56,120 nt of DNA from JAUYMM01 sp049301455 (GTDB taxonomy: Bacteria > Patescibacteriota > Microgenomatia > UBA8517), in contig JBAQKY010000022.1 in NCBI GenBank assembly GCA_049301455.1, forward strand, positions 1-56,120. The letters run 5' to 3'. Below the pieces are notes generated by a model. That model searched no databases. It saw only the letters and a list, made by a program, of their open reading frames with translations, and had not been told where the DNA came from. The position numbers and the translations under genes are program-made. Below, piece by piece: positions 15,636 through 25,223 of the stretch (position 1 is its first letter; the number at the start of each line of letters is the position of its first letter).

Positions 15636-17308
15636 TAACCTATTTTAGCTATATCTTTGAGTTCTTGTAAAGTTGTTGCTTCATTTAATCCTTTATCTTC
15701 CCTAATTTTAATAAACCTTGGAAAACGAAGAGATAATCCTAGCGAGTGCTTGGTACTTTTTGAAATACTGTCTGCAGTTACTTCAACTACAAGTTTTGGA
15801 ATTGCCCAAACATCAGGAATTAGGTCCTTCTGTGCTTCATACTCTTTAGGCATTTCTCTTGATTCCAATTTGTCCAACCGTTTTCTAATTTCAACAAGCA
15901 TATCTTCTGTTAAACCGGTTCCTACTTTTGTTAAAGTCCTAACAGTATCACCATCTTTAATGCCTACCAAAATTTTACCAAGTCCAAACTGTGCTCGTTT
16001 ACCTTTACCACTAAAGTAGCCCATTACAATGCAATCTAGAGTGTCAGAGAGCCTACCTTGCTGTCCTTCCTCCTCTTTCATCTTTACCCAATTCCAACCA
16101 GTTCTGCCTGATACATATTTACCATTAGCCCGCTTAACAACGACGCCTTCTAGTCCCATTTTCAAATACTTCTCATGTAAATCTTTAATGACCTCTGGGT
16201 CCTTTGTAACTGTATTTTCATCAACTCGTAGCAACGATCCGTTATTAACTACTTTTAACAATTCTTCCCTTCTTTTTAGATACTCTTCGTTCATTAAACT
16301 TTTGCCATCAACGAATAACATGTCAAAGACCTGAAACTGTAATGGAATTTCCTCTGAATTTTTCTCAATCTCATGTTTTCTTCTCCTGCTTACAGTTTTT
16401 TGAAAATCAACAAACATTTGTCTTTTTGGATCAAGCCCAACTGCTTCAGTATCTAAGATAACTTCATCAGCATTAATATGACTGCCAACCTCTAAAAGTT
16501 CCGGAAAAGTGTTTATATCAATAGCGTTCATATTGCGAGTAAATATCTTAATAAAATCGGGGTTATTTGCTTTTCCTCGCCTGAAATGTATAAAAATACG
16601 TAATCCATCAAATTTTGGCTCAACTGAAACTTCACCCATTTTTTTAATCATCTCAGTTGTTGAATTAAGTCTAGCTGCAAGCATTGGGACGACAGGGACT
16701 CCAATTTCTGGTGAAGCATCTTCTAATTTGTTACCTTTTACTAGTTCTGCAATATAGCCAATATCTGGTCTAATATTGTATGCTTCCTCGCCTGCACCTA
16801 AAGCATCAATTATTGTTTTTTCAGAAAAGCCCAGTCTAAGTTTTCCAACTGGAATTCTTGCAACATATCGAACAGAAAGTGAATCTAAACTTTTAAGAAG
16901 CTCTGCAAATTTTGAGATTTTAGCTTCTTGTGACCCCTCACCAGAATCGTTTGCTATTTCAACAAGCTTTCTAAAAACTTCAGAAACTGTTATTGATGAT
17001 TTACTATTGTTGGTTGATAACTTTTCAGCCAAATCACCTAAATCTCCAACCTCTTTATAGGTCTTTGTAACTTCTTCTAGGTCTTTATTAAATGCAATAG
17101 CAATTGATCTAGCTACCATCTTTTCAGCTAAATTTAATAGTATGCTTTCGTAGTTTGGAGCTAGAATACCAAGAGACAAATAAACAACTTCTTTAATTTC
17201 TTTTTCTCTTGTTTCTTGGAAGAGTTCCTCAAGAATTGCAGTTATTTCAAGACGTGAAGATGTTTTTTCTAATTTTTGGAGGTATTCACTAAATCGACTA
17301 AATAACAT
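15635..17308 (-). CDS. lig: ATP-dependent DNA ligase
   Basis: A 557-residue ATP-dependent ligase of the archaeal/eukaryotic ligase I type. A helical N-terminal DNA-binding domain (about residues 1-210) is followed by the adenylation domain with the nucleophile lysine in EPKFDGLR (about residue 230), then DTEAVG, FQVFDMLFVDG, EGVVVKRANGKY and WVKMK, and an OB-fold C-terminus. It seals nicks using ATP, unlike the NAD-dependent LigA of most bacteria. A -10 TATACT ends 6 nt before ATG 17308, giving a leaderless message. Ligases of this type probably came from archaea. Confidence 0.95.
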   Translation of the reverse strand: MLFSRFSEYLQKLEKTSSRLEITAILEELFQETREKEIKEVVYLSLGILAPNYESILLNLAEKMVARSIAIAFNKDLEEVTKTYKEVGDLGDLAEKLSTNNSKSSITVSEVFRKLVEIANDSGEGSQEAKISKFAELLKSLDSLSVRYVARIPVGKLRLGFSEKTIIDALGAGEEAYNIRPDIGYIAELVKGNKLEDASPEIGVPVVPMLAARLNSTTEMIKKMGEVSVEPKFDGLRIFIHFRRGKANNPDFIKIFTRNMNAIDINTFPELLEVGSHINADEVILDTEAVGLDPKRQMFVDFQKTVSRRRKHEIEKNSEEIPLQFQVFDMLFVDGKSLMNEEYLKRREELLKVVNNGSLLRVDENTVTKDPEVIKDLHEKYLKMGLEGVVVKRANGKYVSGRTGWNWVKMKEEEGQQGRLSDTLDCIVMGYFSGKGKRAQFGLGKILVGIKDGDTVRTLTKVGTGLTEDMLVEIRKRLDKLESREMPKEYEAQKDLIPDVWAIPKLVVEVTADSISKSTKHSLGLSLRFPRFIKIREDKGLNEATTLQELKDIAKIG

Positions 17309-17323
17309 ATGCCTAGTATATCA

Positions 17324-17530
17324 TTAGATACCCTTACCACTCATGTATGAAGAAAAGAAAAGGTAGGCAAAGATAACCATTGCTATAAACAACATTCCAA
17401 AAAAGACACTTATTAAACCACTCCATTCTTCATGTGCACATTTATATATTCCTTCGCCCATTAAGGTGAGTCCAAACAAACTAGGTAGAACTAAAATCAT
17501 ATATAAAAATTGTGGATCATTTGGTGTCAT
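17324..17530 (-). CDS. Small two-helix membrane protein
   Basis: 68 residues with two hydrophobic helices (about 9-26 and 36-58) separated by a short polar loop (GIYKCAHEEWSG). No family recognised. Its start immediately follows the fic stop codon, so it is in the fic transcript; the ligase promoter lies beyond its 3' end. Confidence 0.65.
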   Translation of the reverse strand: MTPNDPQFLYMILVLPSLFGLTLMGEGIYKCAHEEWSGLISVFFGMLFIAMVIFAYLFFSSYMSGKGI

Positions 17531-18595
17531 TTATTTATTTGAAATTACATAGCGAGCAGATTTTGTACTACCCTCTTTTTTAATAATACCTTTATCTTGC
17601 AATACTTTTAAGTCCCTAAGAATTGTATCTTCAGAAACCATTGAGATTAATTTTCTAAGATCTGCCATTGGTGCACCATTTTGATCTGAGATATATTCCA
17701 TTAATCTCATTTGTCTTTCGGATAGTGCAATTTGTTCTCCAAACTTAACTTTCATCCTAGTATCAAGTGACAACTTTCTAACTTTTTCTTTAATCTTTGA
17801 AAGCTCTACGGCAACTACTTCTGTAAAGTATTCAATCCAAGGGGTTAAGTCTCTTTGGGCTATATGTTGTGCATCTTTGTCTACTTTAAACAAAGCATCA
17901 TAATAGGAAGCAAGGTCAGAATCAAAGTTTTCTTCCAAAGAGAAAAATCTTTTGATATCATAGCCTTCACGCATCAAAAGAAGTTGTGTAAAAGCACGGA
18001 CAGTTCTCCCGTTACCTTCAACAAATGGATGAATTGCAACCAAGACATAGTGAACTATACCAGCCCTAATTACTGGATGAATTTCTCGAGCAACATCACT
18101 ATTTAACCAACCAAAAAAGTCTTCCAATAGATATGGGACTTCAACAAATGGAGGTGGTTTAAGTACCACCTTGTCAGTTCCTTCTTCCTTAATTATTACC
18201 TGAGTGGACCTTAAAACTCCTACCTTTTCATTAGACACAATTTTTTCAACAGTTGCACGGTGAATATCAAGTAAAATTTCAGAAGTTAAATCCCCCCTTT
18301 TAAAGGAGAGTTCATCAAGAAGTGTCATTACATTTCTGTAGTTTATAACTTCCTGAATATCTCTTGGTCTTCCGTAAACCTCTTGACCTTCAAGAATTTT
18401 TTTAGTTTGAATAAGGTTTAGCTCATTCCCCTCGATGTGTGTTCCATGATGAATTGTTTTGGCTATAGCATCATTTTGAAACTGTTTTTCATAGCTTGGA
18501 ACTAGTGGAGCATTCTCTATAACTTCTTTAGAAGCCTCAACCTGCCCAACATTCTTCAATATTTTATTTGATATAATGTATTTAGGAGAGTACAT
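17531..18595 (-). CDS. Fic-domain protein with C-terminal winged helix
   Basis: 354 residues. The Fic core has the catalytic motif HPFVEGNGRTVR, which supports AMP transfer from ATP to a target protein hydroxyl. An N-terminal helix carries GTHIEGN, close to the inhibitory (S/T)xxxE(G/N) motif, so it is probably self-inhibited (class II). The C-terminal 70 residues (LSERQMRLMEYISDQNGAPMADLRKLI ... DLKVLQDKGIIKKEG) look like a winged-helix domain. Such proteins are widespread, and the target is unknown. A -10 TAATAT ends 6 nt before ATG 18595. It diverges from the DUF5654-like gene. Confidence 0.92.
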   Translation of the reverse strand: MYSPKYIISNKILKNVGQVEASKEVIENAPLVPSYEKQFQNDAIAKTIHHGTHIEGNELNLIQTKKILEGQEVYGRPRDIQEVINYRNVMTLLDELSFKRGDLTSEILLDIHRATVEKIVSNEKVGVLRSTQVIIKEEGTDKVVLKPPPFVEVPYLLEDFFGWLNSDVAREIHPVIRAGIVHYVLVAIHPFVEGNGRTVRAFTQLLLMREGYDIKRFFSLEENFDSDLASYYDALFKVDKDAQHIAQRDLTPWIEYFTEVVAVELSKIKEKVRKLSLDTRMKVKFGEQIALSERQMRLMEYISDQNGAPMADLRKLISMVSEDTILRDLKVLQDKGIIKKEGSTKSARYVISNK

Positions 18596-18616
18596 ATATT
18601 TATATTACTGCAAAAT

Positions 18617-18871
18617 ATGCGGAAAATGAAGAGTAAACAAAAAATTCACAAGGAAGTAACAAAAGAAATATTAAAACTTTCTACTTCTAGCTTTGGGCTT
18701 GTTGCAGCACTTGCTTGGAATGAACTCATTAAAGAGGCTGTAACAATGTATATTAAACCATTAGTTGGTGGAGCTTCTGGAATTATTTCACTATCAATTT
18801 ATGCAATTATTGTTACAACCTTGGCTGTTATAGTAACAATTAATCTTTCTAGGTTAACAAATAAAAATTAA
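18617..18871 (+). CDS. DUF5654-like small membrane protein
   Basis: 84 residues: a basic amphipathic N-terminus (KSKQKIHKEVTKEILKLSTSSFGLVAALAWNELIKE) and two hydrophobic stretches, matching the DUF5654 pattern found in archaea and CPR bacteria. Function unknown. The upstream region shares overlapping divergent -10 boxes with fic. ATG 18626 is a possible alternative start if transcription begins just before it. The gene converges with the proline-rich ORF, overlapping by 4 nt. Confidence 0.75.
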   Translation: MRKMKSKQKIHKEVTKEILKLSTSSFGLVAALAWNELIKEAVTMYIKPLVGGASGIISLSIYAIIVTTLAVIVTINLSRLTNKN

Positions 18872-19092
18872 TCTGGTGTCGGTGCATCAGGCTTCCACAA
18901 ATCAGGTCTTAGTGTGGGTCTTTGGGCAGGTACTACAACCTTTGCTTTAACTACAGGTTTGGGTTCTGGTTTTGGTGGTGGAGGTGTTTCTGTGGCTTCT
19001 CTTTTTGTGGGTTTAGGTGGCTCGACTCCATCTTCGTAACATGCGTTTGTCCAAGGACTGTCAGATTGAAAAACTAAACCAATTTCTATCAT
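18868..19092 (-). CDS. Proline-rich small protein after recF
   Basis: 74 residues, with a structured-looking start (MIEIGLVFQSDSPWTNACYEDG) and then a proline/lysine-rich disordered tail. No family. The start codon overlaps the recF stop by 4 nt (ATGA), which supports translation. No signal peptide. Confidence 0.6.
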   Translation of the reverse strand: MIEIGLVFQSDSPWTNACYEDGVEPPKPTKREATETPPPPKPEPKPVVKAKVVVPAQRPTLRPDLWKPDAPTPD

Positions 19093-20108
19093 AAATTTAT
19101 ATTTAAAATATTTTTATCCTCTAACCCTTGTAAATTGTGTGGATCTGCAGATGTGATAATCACTTGGTGACTATTTAAAGTCTGCATTACAATTTCTCTA
19201 TGACTATGATCTAACTCAGAGAAAATATCGTCAAGTAGTAAAATTGGTTTTACATTTGTTTTTTCTTCAATATAATTCATTTCTGCAATTTTTAAATAAA
19301 GAACTTCCATTCTTTGTTGTCCCCTTGAACCAAAACTAGCAAGATCTCTTTCTTCTTGTAAAAATTTAAAATCATCTCTGTGTGGTCCTACTAAAGTTGT
19401 TGCTGATGCTACTTCCTCATTTTTGTACTGCTCTAGTCTACCCTCACTAATTGTTGATGAGTCATATTCAAGATGGCACTTACCTTTGTTATTTATAAAA
19501 TCAATTAATTCAGTTCTTTTGTCGGTAATGTAATTTCCATTTTTAATTAATAACTGATTCCAGAAAAGAAGATGTGATCTTGATAGACCTTCTTCTCTAA
19601 TTCTCCAAAGTAATTTGTTTCTTTGTCTTACTCCTTTTTCATATGACCCAATAGCTCTTCTGTATTCTCTGTCGGATTGTGAAAGAACAGTATCCAAAAA
19701 CTTTCTACGCAAACTTGGTGAATCTGTAACGAGTTCCAAATCTTGTGGAGCAAATAATGTAACTTTAATATTCCCTGCAAAATCAATTAACCTCTTTGGT
19801 ATTCCATTTAATAACAATTTCTTTTTAGCTACTTTCTCCAATGCTGGTTTTCCAATATCTATAAATCCATTAGTTAAAACAATTTCTAAGTTATCTCCTT
19901 TTATTCTTCCAATATCTTGTCCATATCTAATCACTTCTGATTCGACTCTGGCTTTAAAACTTTTTCCTGTGGCTAGAAAGAAAATTGCTTCTAATATGTT
20001 TGTTTTACCTGAAGCATTTGGAGCATTGATTACATTGACACCTTCACCAAACTGAAACTGCTGTTTCTCAAAATTTCTGAAGTTGGTTAAATTTAGTGTT
20101 TTAAGCAT
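19089..20108 (-). CDS. recF: DNA replication and repair protein RecF
   Basis: 339 residues, the usual RecF length allowing for compactness. It opens LNLTNFRNFEKQQFQFGEGVNVINAPNASGKTNILEAI, the RecF N-terminus with Walker A (AsGKTN). The C-terminal part has the ABC signature region FGSRGQQRMEVLYLKIAE, Walker B LLLDDIFSELD, and TSADPHNL. It loads RecA onto gapped DNA together with RecO and RecR. It overlaps the fusion glycosyltransferase gene upstream by 8 nt in a long leftward operon. Confidence 0.94.
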   Translation of the reverse strand: MLKTLNLTNFRNFEKQQFQFGEGVNVINAPNASGKTNILEAIFFLATGKSFKARVESEVIRYGQDIGRIKGDNLEIVLTNGFIDIGKPALEKVAKKKLLLNGIPKRLIDFAGNIKVTLFAPQDLELVTDSPSLRRKFLDTVLSQSDREYRRAIGSYEKGVRQRNKLLWRIREEGLSRSHLLFWNQLLIKNGNYITDKRTELIDFINNKGKCHLEYDSSTISEGRLEQYKNEEVASATTLVGPHRDDFKFLQEERDLASFGSRGQQRMEVLYLKIAEMNYIEEKTNVKPILLLDDIFSELDHSHREIVMQTLNSHQVIITSADPHNLQGLEDKNILNINL

Positions 20109-22314
20109 TTTTAAAAAGTGGAAAAATATATTTATCTATTCTATCTTTTGATACTTGTGTCATGTCATCCCCCAATAGCAAATTACCTTTGCAACGAACA
20201 ATTGTCTGTTGTAACTCATTAATTAGCGTGTCTGATAATCCTAATGATTTCCTACAAACAAAAACATCTGGGTCAACATTCCAATATTTATTTGTAAACT
20301 GTCTTTTTTTGATATTATCGATTACATCTCTAACTCTTAGAGAATGATATATAGTTGAAACTAGTGGGATTCCATCCAGCATTGGAGATATTGTATCTGG
20401 TCCAATTCTTACTGAGTCTGCAACACCAACCAATGGAACTAATGGGCTACCGCAAGCAATTATGTACACATCAGGATAATTATTTTTAATATACGACATT
20501 AATTTCCTTATAAAACCGCCAGCTTCTCCGGCTGTAATATTTGGGATGAAGTAAATAGAATATAAAAAATCTAACTTTATTAAGTCGAAACCATAACTGT
20601 TAATCAGCAAATCAATTGTCTTAAATATGAATGATTGCGCTTCTTTTTTTCGAATATCTAATACATATCTCTTAAAATAAAGGTCATCAAACAGAGTCCA
20701 ATTAATTCCATTAATTGGTATACCATCTTTTGTCACTATCCAGTCCGGATGTTTTTTATACAATTCGGAATCTTCTTCAATTAAAAAAGGTGCTATCCAG
20801 ATTCCTGATTTTAGACCATAGTTGTGAATATCTCTGGATGTTTTTTTCATTCCAAAAGGAAATTTGATGTCAATTGTTTTGTCCCAATCACCCCACCTTG
20901 TCCAGCCTTCATCAATTAAAACATAGTCAATCAGTACTTTTTTAGCATTATCCTTAAACCAATTAGCTTGATTTAGAATTTTGTTATGATTTATATTTCT
21001 GCCAAATGCATACCAAGAACACCATCCCTTAATAGGTTTCTTATTTACTTTTGTCTCAGAGCCTCCAATTGCAATATATTCATTTGGTAAAGGATTATAA
21101 TCACGTTTTAAATTAAACAGACTCTTGCCTGCTCTTACACTCCAAGATTGCCAACCAGTTTTTAATATCGCGTTAGATAGGCCATAAGACTTTATTGTTT
21201 TTTTATATTCAGTGATTAACTTCTGAATGGCTTTTTTAGAAGTAAACTTTTCTGAAAATATTTTTGAATTTTTAGACAGAGAATCGTAATCTTTTAATTC
21301 AATTTTACTGACAGCTTTAGCAATTTCCTCTGGATTGTTGCTCGCTAATATTCCAAAATCTTGACCTATCCACTCTTTTGCAGCTTTTGAATTTGTTGCT
21401 ATTACCGGAAGACCAAATGTTAAAGCCTCCAGAAAAACCATTCCTTGCGTTTCGGAGTATGATGCATAATAAAAATAATCAGCTAACGAATAATATTCTG
21501 ATAAATTATACCTATTCAAACTTCCAGTAAGAATAACTTTTGACTGCAAATTTAGCCTTTGAATTAGCATCTTAATATTATTTTCTATTGGTCCACCCCC
21601 ACAAATTACTAACAAGTAGTTGCTCGGCAGATACTTCAACGAGTGAATTAGTTTTTCTAGATTCTTTTCAGTCGCCAGTCGACTAACGGATAGTAGCACC
21701 CTTTTATTGATGTCTATGCCATGTTTAACTCTTAATTCTGCTTTAGACTTTTGAGATTTGTGTAAGTCTGTTGGAACGGATGGAATAACTGAAATATTAT
21801 TATCAACTCCCTTTTCTACTAATTCTTCTGCAATAAACTTTGATGGGGAAATAACTAAGTTTGTTGTATTACAAAAATTAGTCAAACTATTAAATACAAA
21901 TTTTGGCTTTAACTCTTTTGGTAAGAAATCAAAGTATTTTTCAGCATAGTAATCATATTGGGTATGATATGTAAAAACTAGCGGCTTGCTTAACTTCTTT
22001 GCAATGACACTCGCAGAGTATCCTATGTGGAACGGGTGGTGGACGTGAATAATATCAGGATTGAATCGAGATACTTCATTTATTATCTTTTTGGTTAAGA
22101 TAAAAAGGGGAATTGGATAATCACCAAATACAGGATTCTCCATAGAATGGTAATATAAAACACCTGCTTCTTTAGTGTCTGCATTTCTATTTTCTGGCGC
22201 TAAAACCAAAACATTATGACCATTAGCTTTTAAATTTTCTTTAAGATTCTTAATAGAAATAGCAACACCGTTGGCAGATGGTACATATGTTGCTGTGATA
22301 AATAAAATTTTCAT
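20101..22314 (-). CDS. GT4 glycosyltransferase fused to a GH36-like alpha-galactosidase domain
   Basis: 737 residues in two catalytic parts. Residues 1 to about 375 are a GT-B/GT4 transferase (FITATYVPSANGVAISI, HVHHPFHIGYSASVIAKKL, SVSRLATEKN, YASYSETQGMVFLEALTFGLPVIAT with the E-x7-E-like motif). Residues about 385-737 resemble the GH36 alpha-galactosidase barrel: GWCSWYAFG, LIDEGWTRWGDW, GIWIAPFL, the nucleophile region LIKLDFLY, and a later acid/base region VRIGPDT. The two activities might build and trim the same glycan. The protein appears cytoplasmic, with no signal peptide. I do not know this fusion as a standard architecture. Confidence 0.9.
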   Translation of the reverse strand: MKILFITATYVPSANGVAISIKNLKENLKANGHNVLVLAPENRNADTKEAGVLYYHSMENPVFGDYPIPLFILTKKIINEVSRFNPDIIHVHHPFHIGYSASVIAKKLSKPLVFTYHTQYDYYAEKYFDFLPKELKPKFVFNSLTNFCNTTNLVISPSKFIAEELVEKGVDNNISVIPSVPTDLHKSQKSKAELRVKHGIDINKRVLLSVSRLATEKNLEKLIHSLKYLPSNYLLVICGGGPIENNIKMLIQRLNLQSKVILTGSLNRYNLSEYYSLADYFYYASYSETQGMVFLEALTFGLPVIATNSKAAKEWIGQDFGILASNNPEEIAKAVSKIELKDYDSLSKNSKIFSEKFTSKKAIQKLITEYKKTIKSYGLSNAILKTGWQSWSVRAGKSLFNLKRDYNPLPNEYIAIGGSETKVNKKPIKGWCSWYAFGRNINHNKILNQANWFKDNAKKVLIDYVLIDEGWTRWGDWDKTIDIKFPFGMKKTSRDIHNYGLKSGIWIAPFLIEEDSELYKKHPDWIVTKDGIPINGINWTLFDDLYFKRYVLDIRKKEAQSFIFKTIDLLINSYGFDLIKLDFLYSIYFIPNITAGEAGGFIRKLMSYIKNNYPDVYIIACGSPLVPLVGVADSVRIGPDTISPMLDGIPLVSTIYHSLRVRDVIDNIKKRQFTNKYWNVDPDVFVCRKSLGLSDTLINELQQTIVRCKGNLLLGDDMTQVSKDRIDKYIFPLFKNA

Positions 22315-22320
22315 TAATGT

Positions 22321-22782
22321 CTATTTTAGCATTAATTGATATATTCCTTGGCCAAAACTCAACGTGGCAATTGTTGAGGGAATATTTGCAATAATTATGA
22401 TCAAATATTTATACCAATGATTATTTATCAATAGTCTTGCCGTGAGTGATGAAAAAACTGGACCTCCAATTACTCCAATTAAAAATGTGGCTAACACTTT
22501 TCCATGATGCAAGTATTTTGCTAAATATTTTTTTTCTTTTTTTTCTTCTTCTTTTTCTATTTCTTTAGCAACTGGAAAGAATTTGTCATGCGAAAAAATA
22601 TATAGAAATAGGCAAGCGAAAATTATTCCAAAAAAATATATCTGTAAAAATGCAATAAATGTATTCTGACTACTTAACGCGTGTGCCAAATTTATTTTTG
22701 ATATTATAAAATACAACGCAAGCAAACCGACAGCAATTAAATGTGTCCAGTGAAATTTGCTTTTTGGTTTCTTAATTTTCAT
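22321..22782 (-). CDS. Membrane protein, unknown
   Basis: 153 residues with four hydrophobic helices and a highly charged middle loop (EIEKEEEKKEKKYLAKYLHHGK). No family recognised. It starts inside the mutM stop region (4-nt overlap) and ends 6 nt before the fusion glycosyltransferase gene, so it is part of the same operon. Confidence 0.75.
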   Translation of the reverse strand: MKIKKPKSKFHWTHLIAVGLLALYFIISKINLAHALSSQNTFIAFLQIYFFGIIFACLFLYIFSHDKFFPVAKEIEKEEEKKEKKYLAKYLHHGKVLATFLIGVIGGPVFSSLTARLLINNHWYKYLIIIIANIPSTIATLSFGQGIYQLMLK

Positions 22783-23624
22783 ATTTGGCAGTTACTACAC
22801 CAATAGGTTCCTCTTCCGCCAATAAAAAACTTCTCGATCTTTGTCTTGTTACAATTTTTACAGATTTCATTTTGATGACCATAAACAAGTGTGTGGTTTT
22901 GGTATTCCCCTTCTTTACCGTCTGGCGTAACAAATGCAAGTTCTGATGCACCGCCATATTTCAGACCTGCTTTTAAGACTGTTTCGATAGCATTGTATAG
23001 GCTATCTATTTCTATCTTTGATAATGTGTTTGATAGTCTTTTGGGACTAATCCTAGACAGCCAAAGAGCATCATTTGCATATATATTCCCTACACCCCCA
23101 ATTTTTGATTGATCCATTAAAAGAACTTTAATATTCCTTCTAGATTTAGAAAGAACTTTTTCAAAATATTCTATTTTTAAATCTTTAAATGGCTCAGGGC
23201 CTAAGGTTTTAACGAACTTTTCATTTAATACCTCATCTGTCTTTACAACTCTCACCCAACCAAATTTTCTAATATCGTTGTAATATAGTTTTCCACCATC
23301 ACTAAATTCAAAAATAATATGAGTGTGTGGACCCCCAATACCACCTGAGACTTTTGAAGATAATTTATCTGGATTATTAAGTCGTGGACCACGATATATA
23401 AACTGACCAGTTAACTTAACATGAGTTAATATTGAATACCCATTTGAAAGATCAATTGAAGAAACTTTTGCAAACCTTCTAACCCCAACTACTTCTCCAC
23501 CAATTAACTTTTCTTTTTCTAAATCATAATTTAGCGTTTTGATTTGAACATCAGAAATCTTTGATCCAACTAAAAACTTCTCAAGTTGAAAACGCATTGT
23601 CTCTACTTCTGGTAATTCCGGCAT
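22779..23624 (-). CDS. mutM: Formamidopyrimidine-DNA glycosylase
   Basis: 281 residues. It begins MPELPEVETM, where Pro2 and Glu3 are the catalytic residues of Fpg/Nei. The H2TH region (SKIGGVGNIYANDALWLSRISP) and the C-terminal zinc finger (CKNCNKTKIEKFFIGGRGTYWCSNC) are complete; RGTYWC is the Fpg-type arginine loop. It removes oxidised purines such as 8-oxoguanine and cuts the strand. It lies in the leftward run from the exonuclease gene to recF, giving a repair-rich operon. Confidence 0.95.
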   Translation of the reverse strand: MPELPEVETMRFQLEKFLVGSKISDVQIKTLNYDLEKEKLIGGEVVGVRRFAKVSSIDLSNGYSILTHVKLTGQFIYRGPRLNNPDKLSSKVSGGIGGPHTHIIFEFSDGGKLYYNDIRKFGWVRVVKTDEVLNEKFVKTLGPEPFKDLKIEYFEKVLSKSRRNIKVLLMDQSKIGGVGNIYANDALWLSRISPKRLSNTLSKIEIDSLYNAIETVLKAGLKYGGASELAFVTPDGKEGEYQNHTLVYGHQNEICKNCNKTKIEKFFIGGRGTYWCSNCQI

Positions 23625-23625
23625 A

Positions 23626-24084
23626 TTATTTTTTAATCAATTTAAAACTATGTTTATTATGCATAAACTTAATACTGTACAGTCTAAACATAATTATAGT
23701 TGATATAACTAACGCTACAACAGCAACTATTATTCCGGAGTATGGAATCCACAAAACATTTGATGTTAATTGCTCAACATCCCCCATCCAAAGCAGAAAC
23801 TCATCTAATACCAGTCCTAATCCAATACCATAGAATAACGCAAACCAATTTTTATGACGTCTAATACCTAAACCAATTGCAAGAAAGCTTGTAATTGTAA
23901 TTAGTACATTTCCATATACAAAGTGATGCAATCTGAATTCTCCAAATGCAGCAAATAAAAATGGTGGTAGTATTTTCCACTCCATTATTGAGAATGTAAT
24001 TAGCCTTGAGATTAAAAAGACTGAGACAATTGAAGCCAATATTATAACAAGTGGGGCAATATTACTTCTCTTTAAGCTTTGCAT
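23626..24084 (-). CDS. Membrane protein, unknown
   Basis: 152 residues with four membrane helices. The second half has FYGIGLGLVLDEFLLWMGDVEQ, a charged stretch inside a hydrophobic region that might be functional. No family recognised. It overlaps the upstream glycosyltransferase gene by 23 nt and precedes mutM by 1 nt, so it is co-transcribed. Confidence 0.75.
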   Translation of the reverse strand: MQSLKRSNIAPLVIILASIVSVFLISRLITFSIMEWKILPPFLFAAFGEFRLHHFVYGNVLITITSFLAIGLGIRRHKNWFALFYGIGLGLVLDEFLLWMGDVEQLTSNVLWIPYSGIIVAVVALVISTIIMFRLYSIKFMHNKHSFKLIKK

Positions 24085-25198
24085 TTACAAATTGTAGCAT
24101 TTCTTTTTTAAATCTTTCTTTGCTAAATTTCTTTGCTTGGTTTATACAGTCTTCTTGTTTAAATTTCATTTTCTCAAACCTTTTAATCGCACCAACAACG
24201 CTGTCAACGCTTAGATCATCAAAAAATAAACCTGTCTTTCCTTCTACAACAGACTCTTTTAAACCCCCAGAACGATATGCAATGACAGGTGTTCCTGAAG
24301 CCATTGCCTCAACTGCAACAATACCGAAATCTTCATTGTCAGCTGGCAATACATACCCGCGAGCTTGGGCGTATAATTTCATTTTCTCATGATCGTTAAC
24401 CTCACCAACAAATTCTATATTGTTCGATGCAATTTTTGACAACTCATCTTTTATATTTCCAAACCCCTTTCCAAACACTTTCAACTTCAAATTAAGTTTT
24501 TTGCAAGCCTCTATAGCAAGATCAATTCTTTTTGCTCGAGATAATCTACCACCCGCTAATAGAAAATCTTGTTTTTTAACATTTTTGACAACATGGTCTA
24601 GTTCTACTGGTGGATAGATTGTTACTGCTTCTCTTCTATAAAATTTATTTATTCTTGACGCTACTTCGTTCGAATTTGATATAAAATAATCAGGTCTCTG
24701 TGCAAATTTAAAATCTAGAATTCTTAAAAAGTGCATTGGAATTTGACCTAAAACTAAAAGTATTCTGCGAAAAAAAGTATCTGTCCAGTCATTAGCCACT
24801 GCATAACCATATAGATATCTCGGAGGTGTATGACAGTAACAAAGATGCAATGTTTTTTGGCCTATTCTTAAATAATTAGGACTTGTATATGTTCCAGTTG
24901 TTGAAGTAATTACTAAGTCATATTTTTTTAAATTGAATTGATAAAACATTAATGGTGCGATGAATCTAGCTAGACTAATAAGCTTTGCATTAAATGGTAT
25001 ATATTGAAAAAAAGATGTTTTGATATTCCATTTATTAAATCTTTCTTTGTGAGGTCCTAAAAACTGTGGTAAATAAACAGAAGTATAGACATCAGCATCT
25101 GGATATATTTCATGAAGTGTTTCTAAAACACGTTCAGCACCACCAAACTCTTTAATATAATCATGTACTAATGCAACTTTTAGGTTTTTATTTTTCAT
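24062..25198 (-). CDS. GT4-family glycosyltransferase
   Basis: 378 residues. It opens KVALVHDYIKEFGGAERVLETLHEIYPDADVYTS, the start typical of WbaZ-like mannosyltransferases of GT4. The C-terminal domain has FLLAGGRLSRAKRIDLAIEACKKL and the nucleotide-sugar E-x7-E region (PADNEDFGIVAVEAMASGTPVIAY). It is cytoplasmic or peripheral and probably adds a sugar from an NDP donor to a surface glycan. Position next to the GT4-GH36 fusion suggests a shared surface-polysaccharide pathway. Confidence 0.92.
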   Translation of the reverse strand: MKNKNLKVALVHDYIKEFGGAERVLETLHEIYPDADVYTSVYLPQFLGPHKERFNKWNIKTSFFQYIPFNAKLISLARFIAPLMFYQFNLKKYDLVITSTTGTYTSPNYLRIGQKTLHLCYCHTPPRYLYGYAVANDWTDTFFRRILLVLGQIPMHFLRILDFKFAQRPDYFISNSNEVASRINKFYRREAVTIYPPVELDHVVKNVKKQDFLLAGGRLSRAKRIDLAIEACKKLNLKLKVFGKGFGNIKDELSKIASNNIEFVGEVNDHEKMKLYAQARGYVLPADNEDFGIVAVEAMASGTPVIAYRSGGLKESVVEGKTGLFFDDLSVDSVVGAIKRFEKMKFKQEDCINQAKKFSKERFKKEMLQFVNAKLKEK

Positions 25199-25223
25199 AT
25201 TAAAATAAGCAAAGCTTGTTCTT

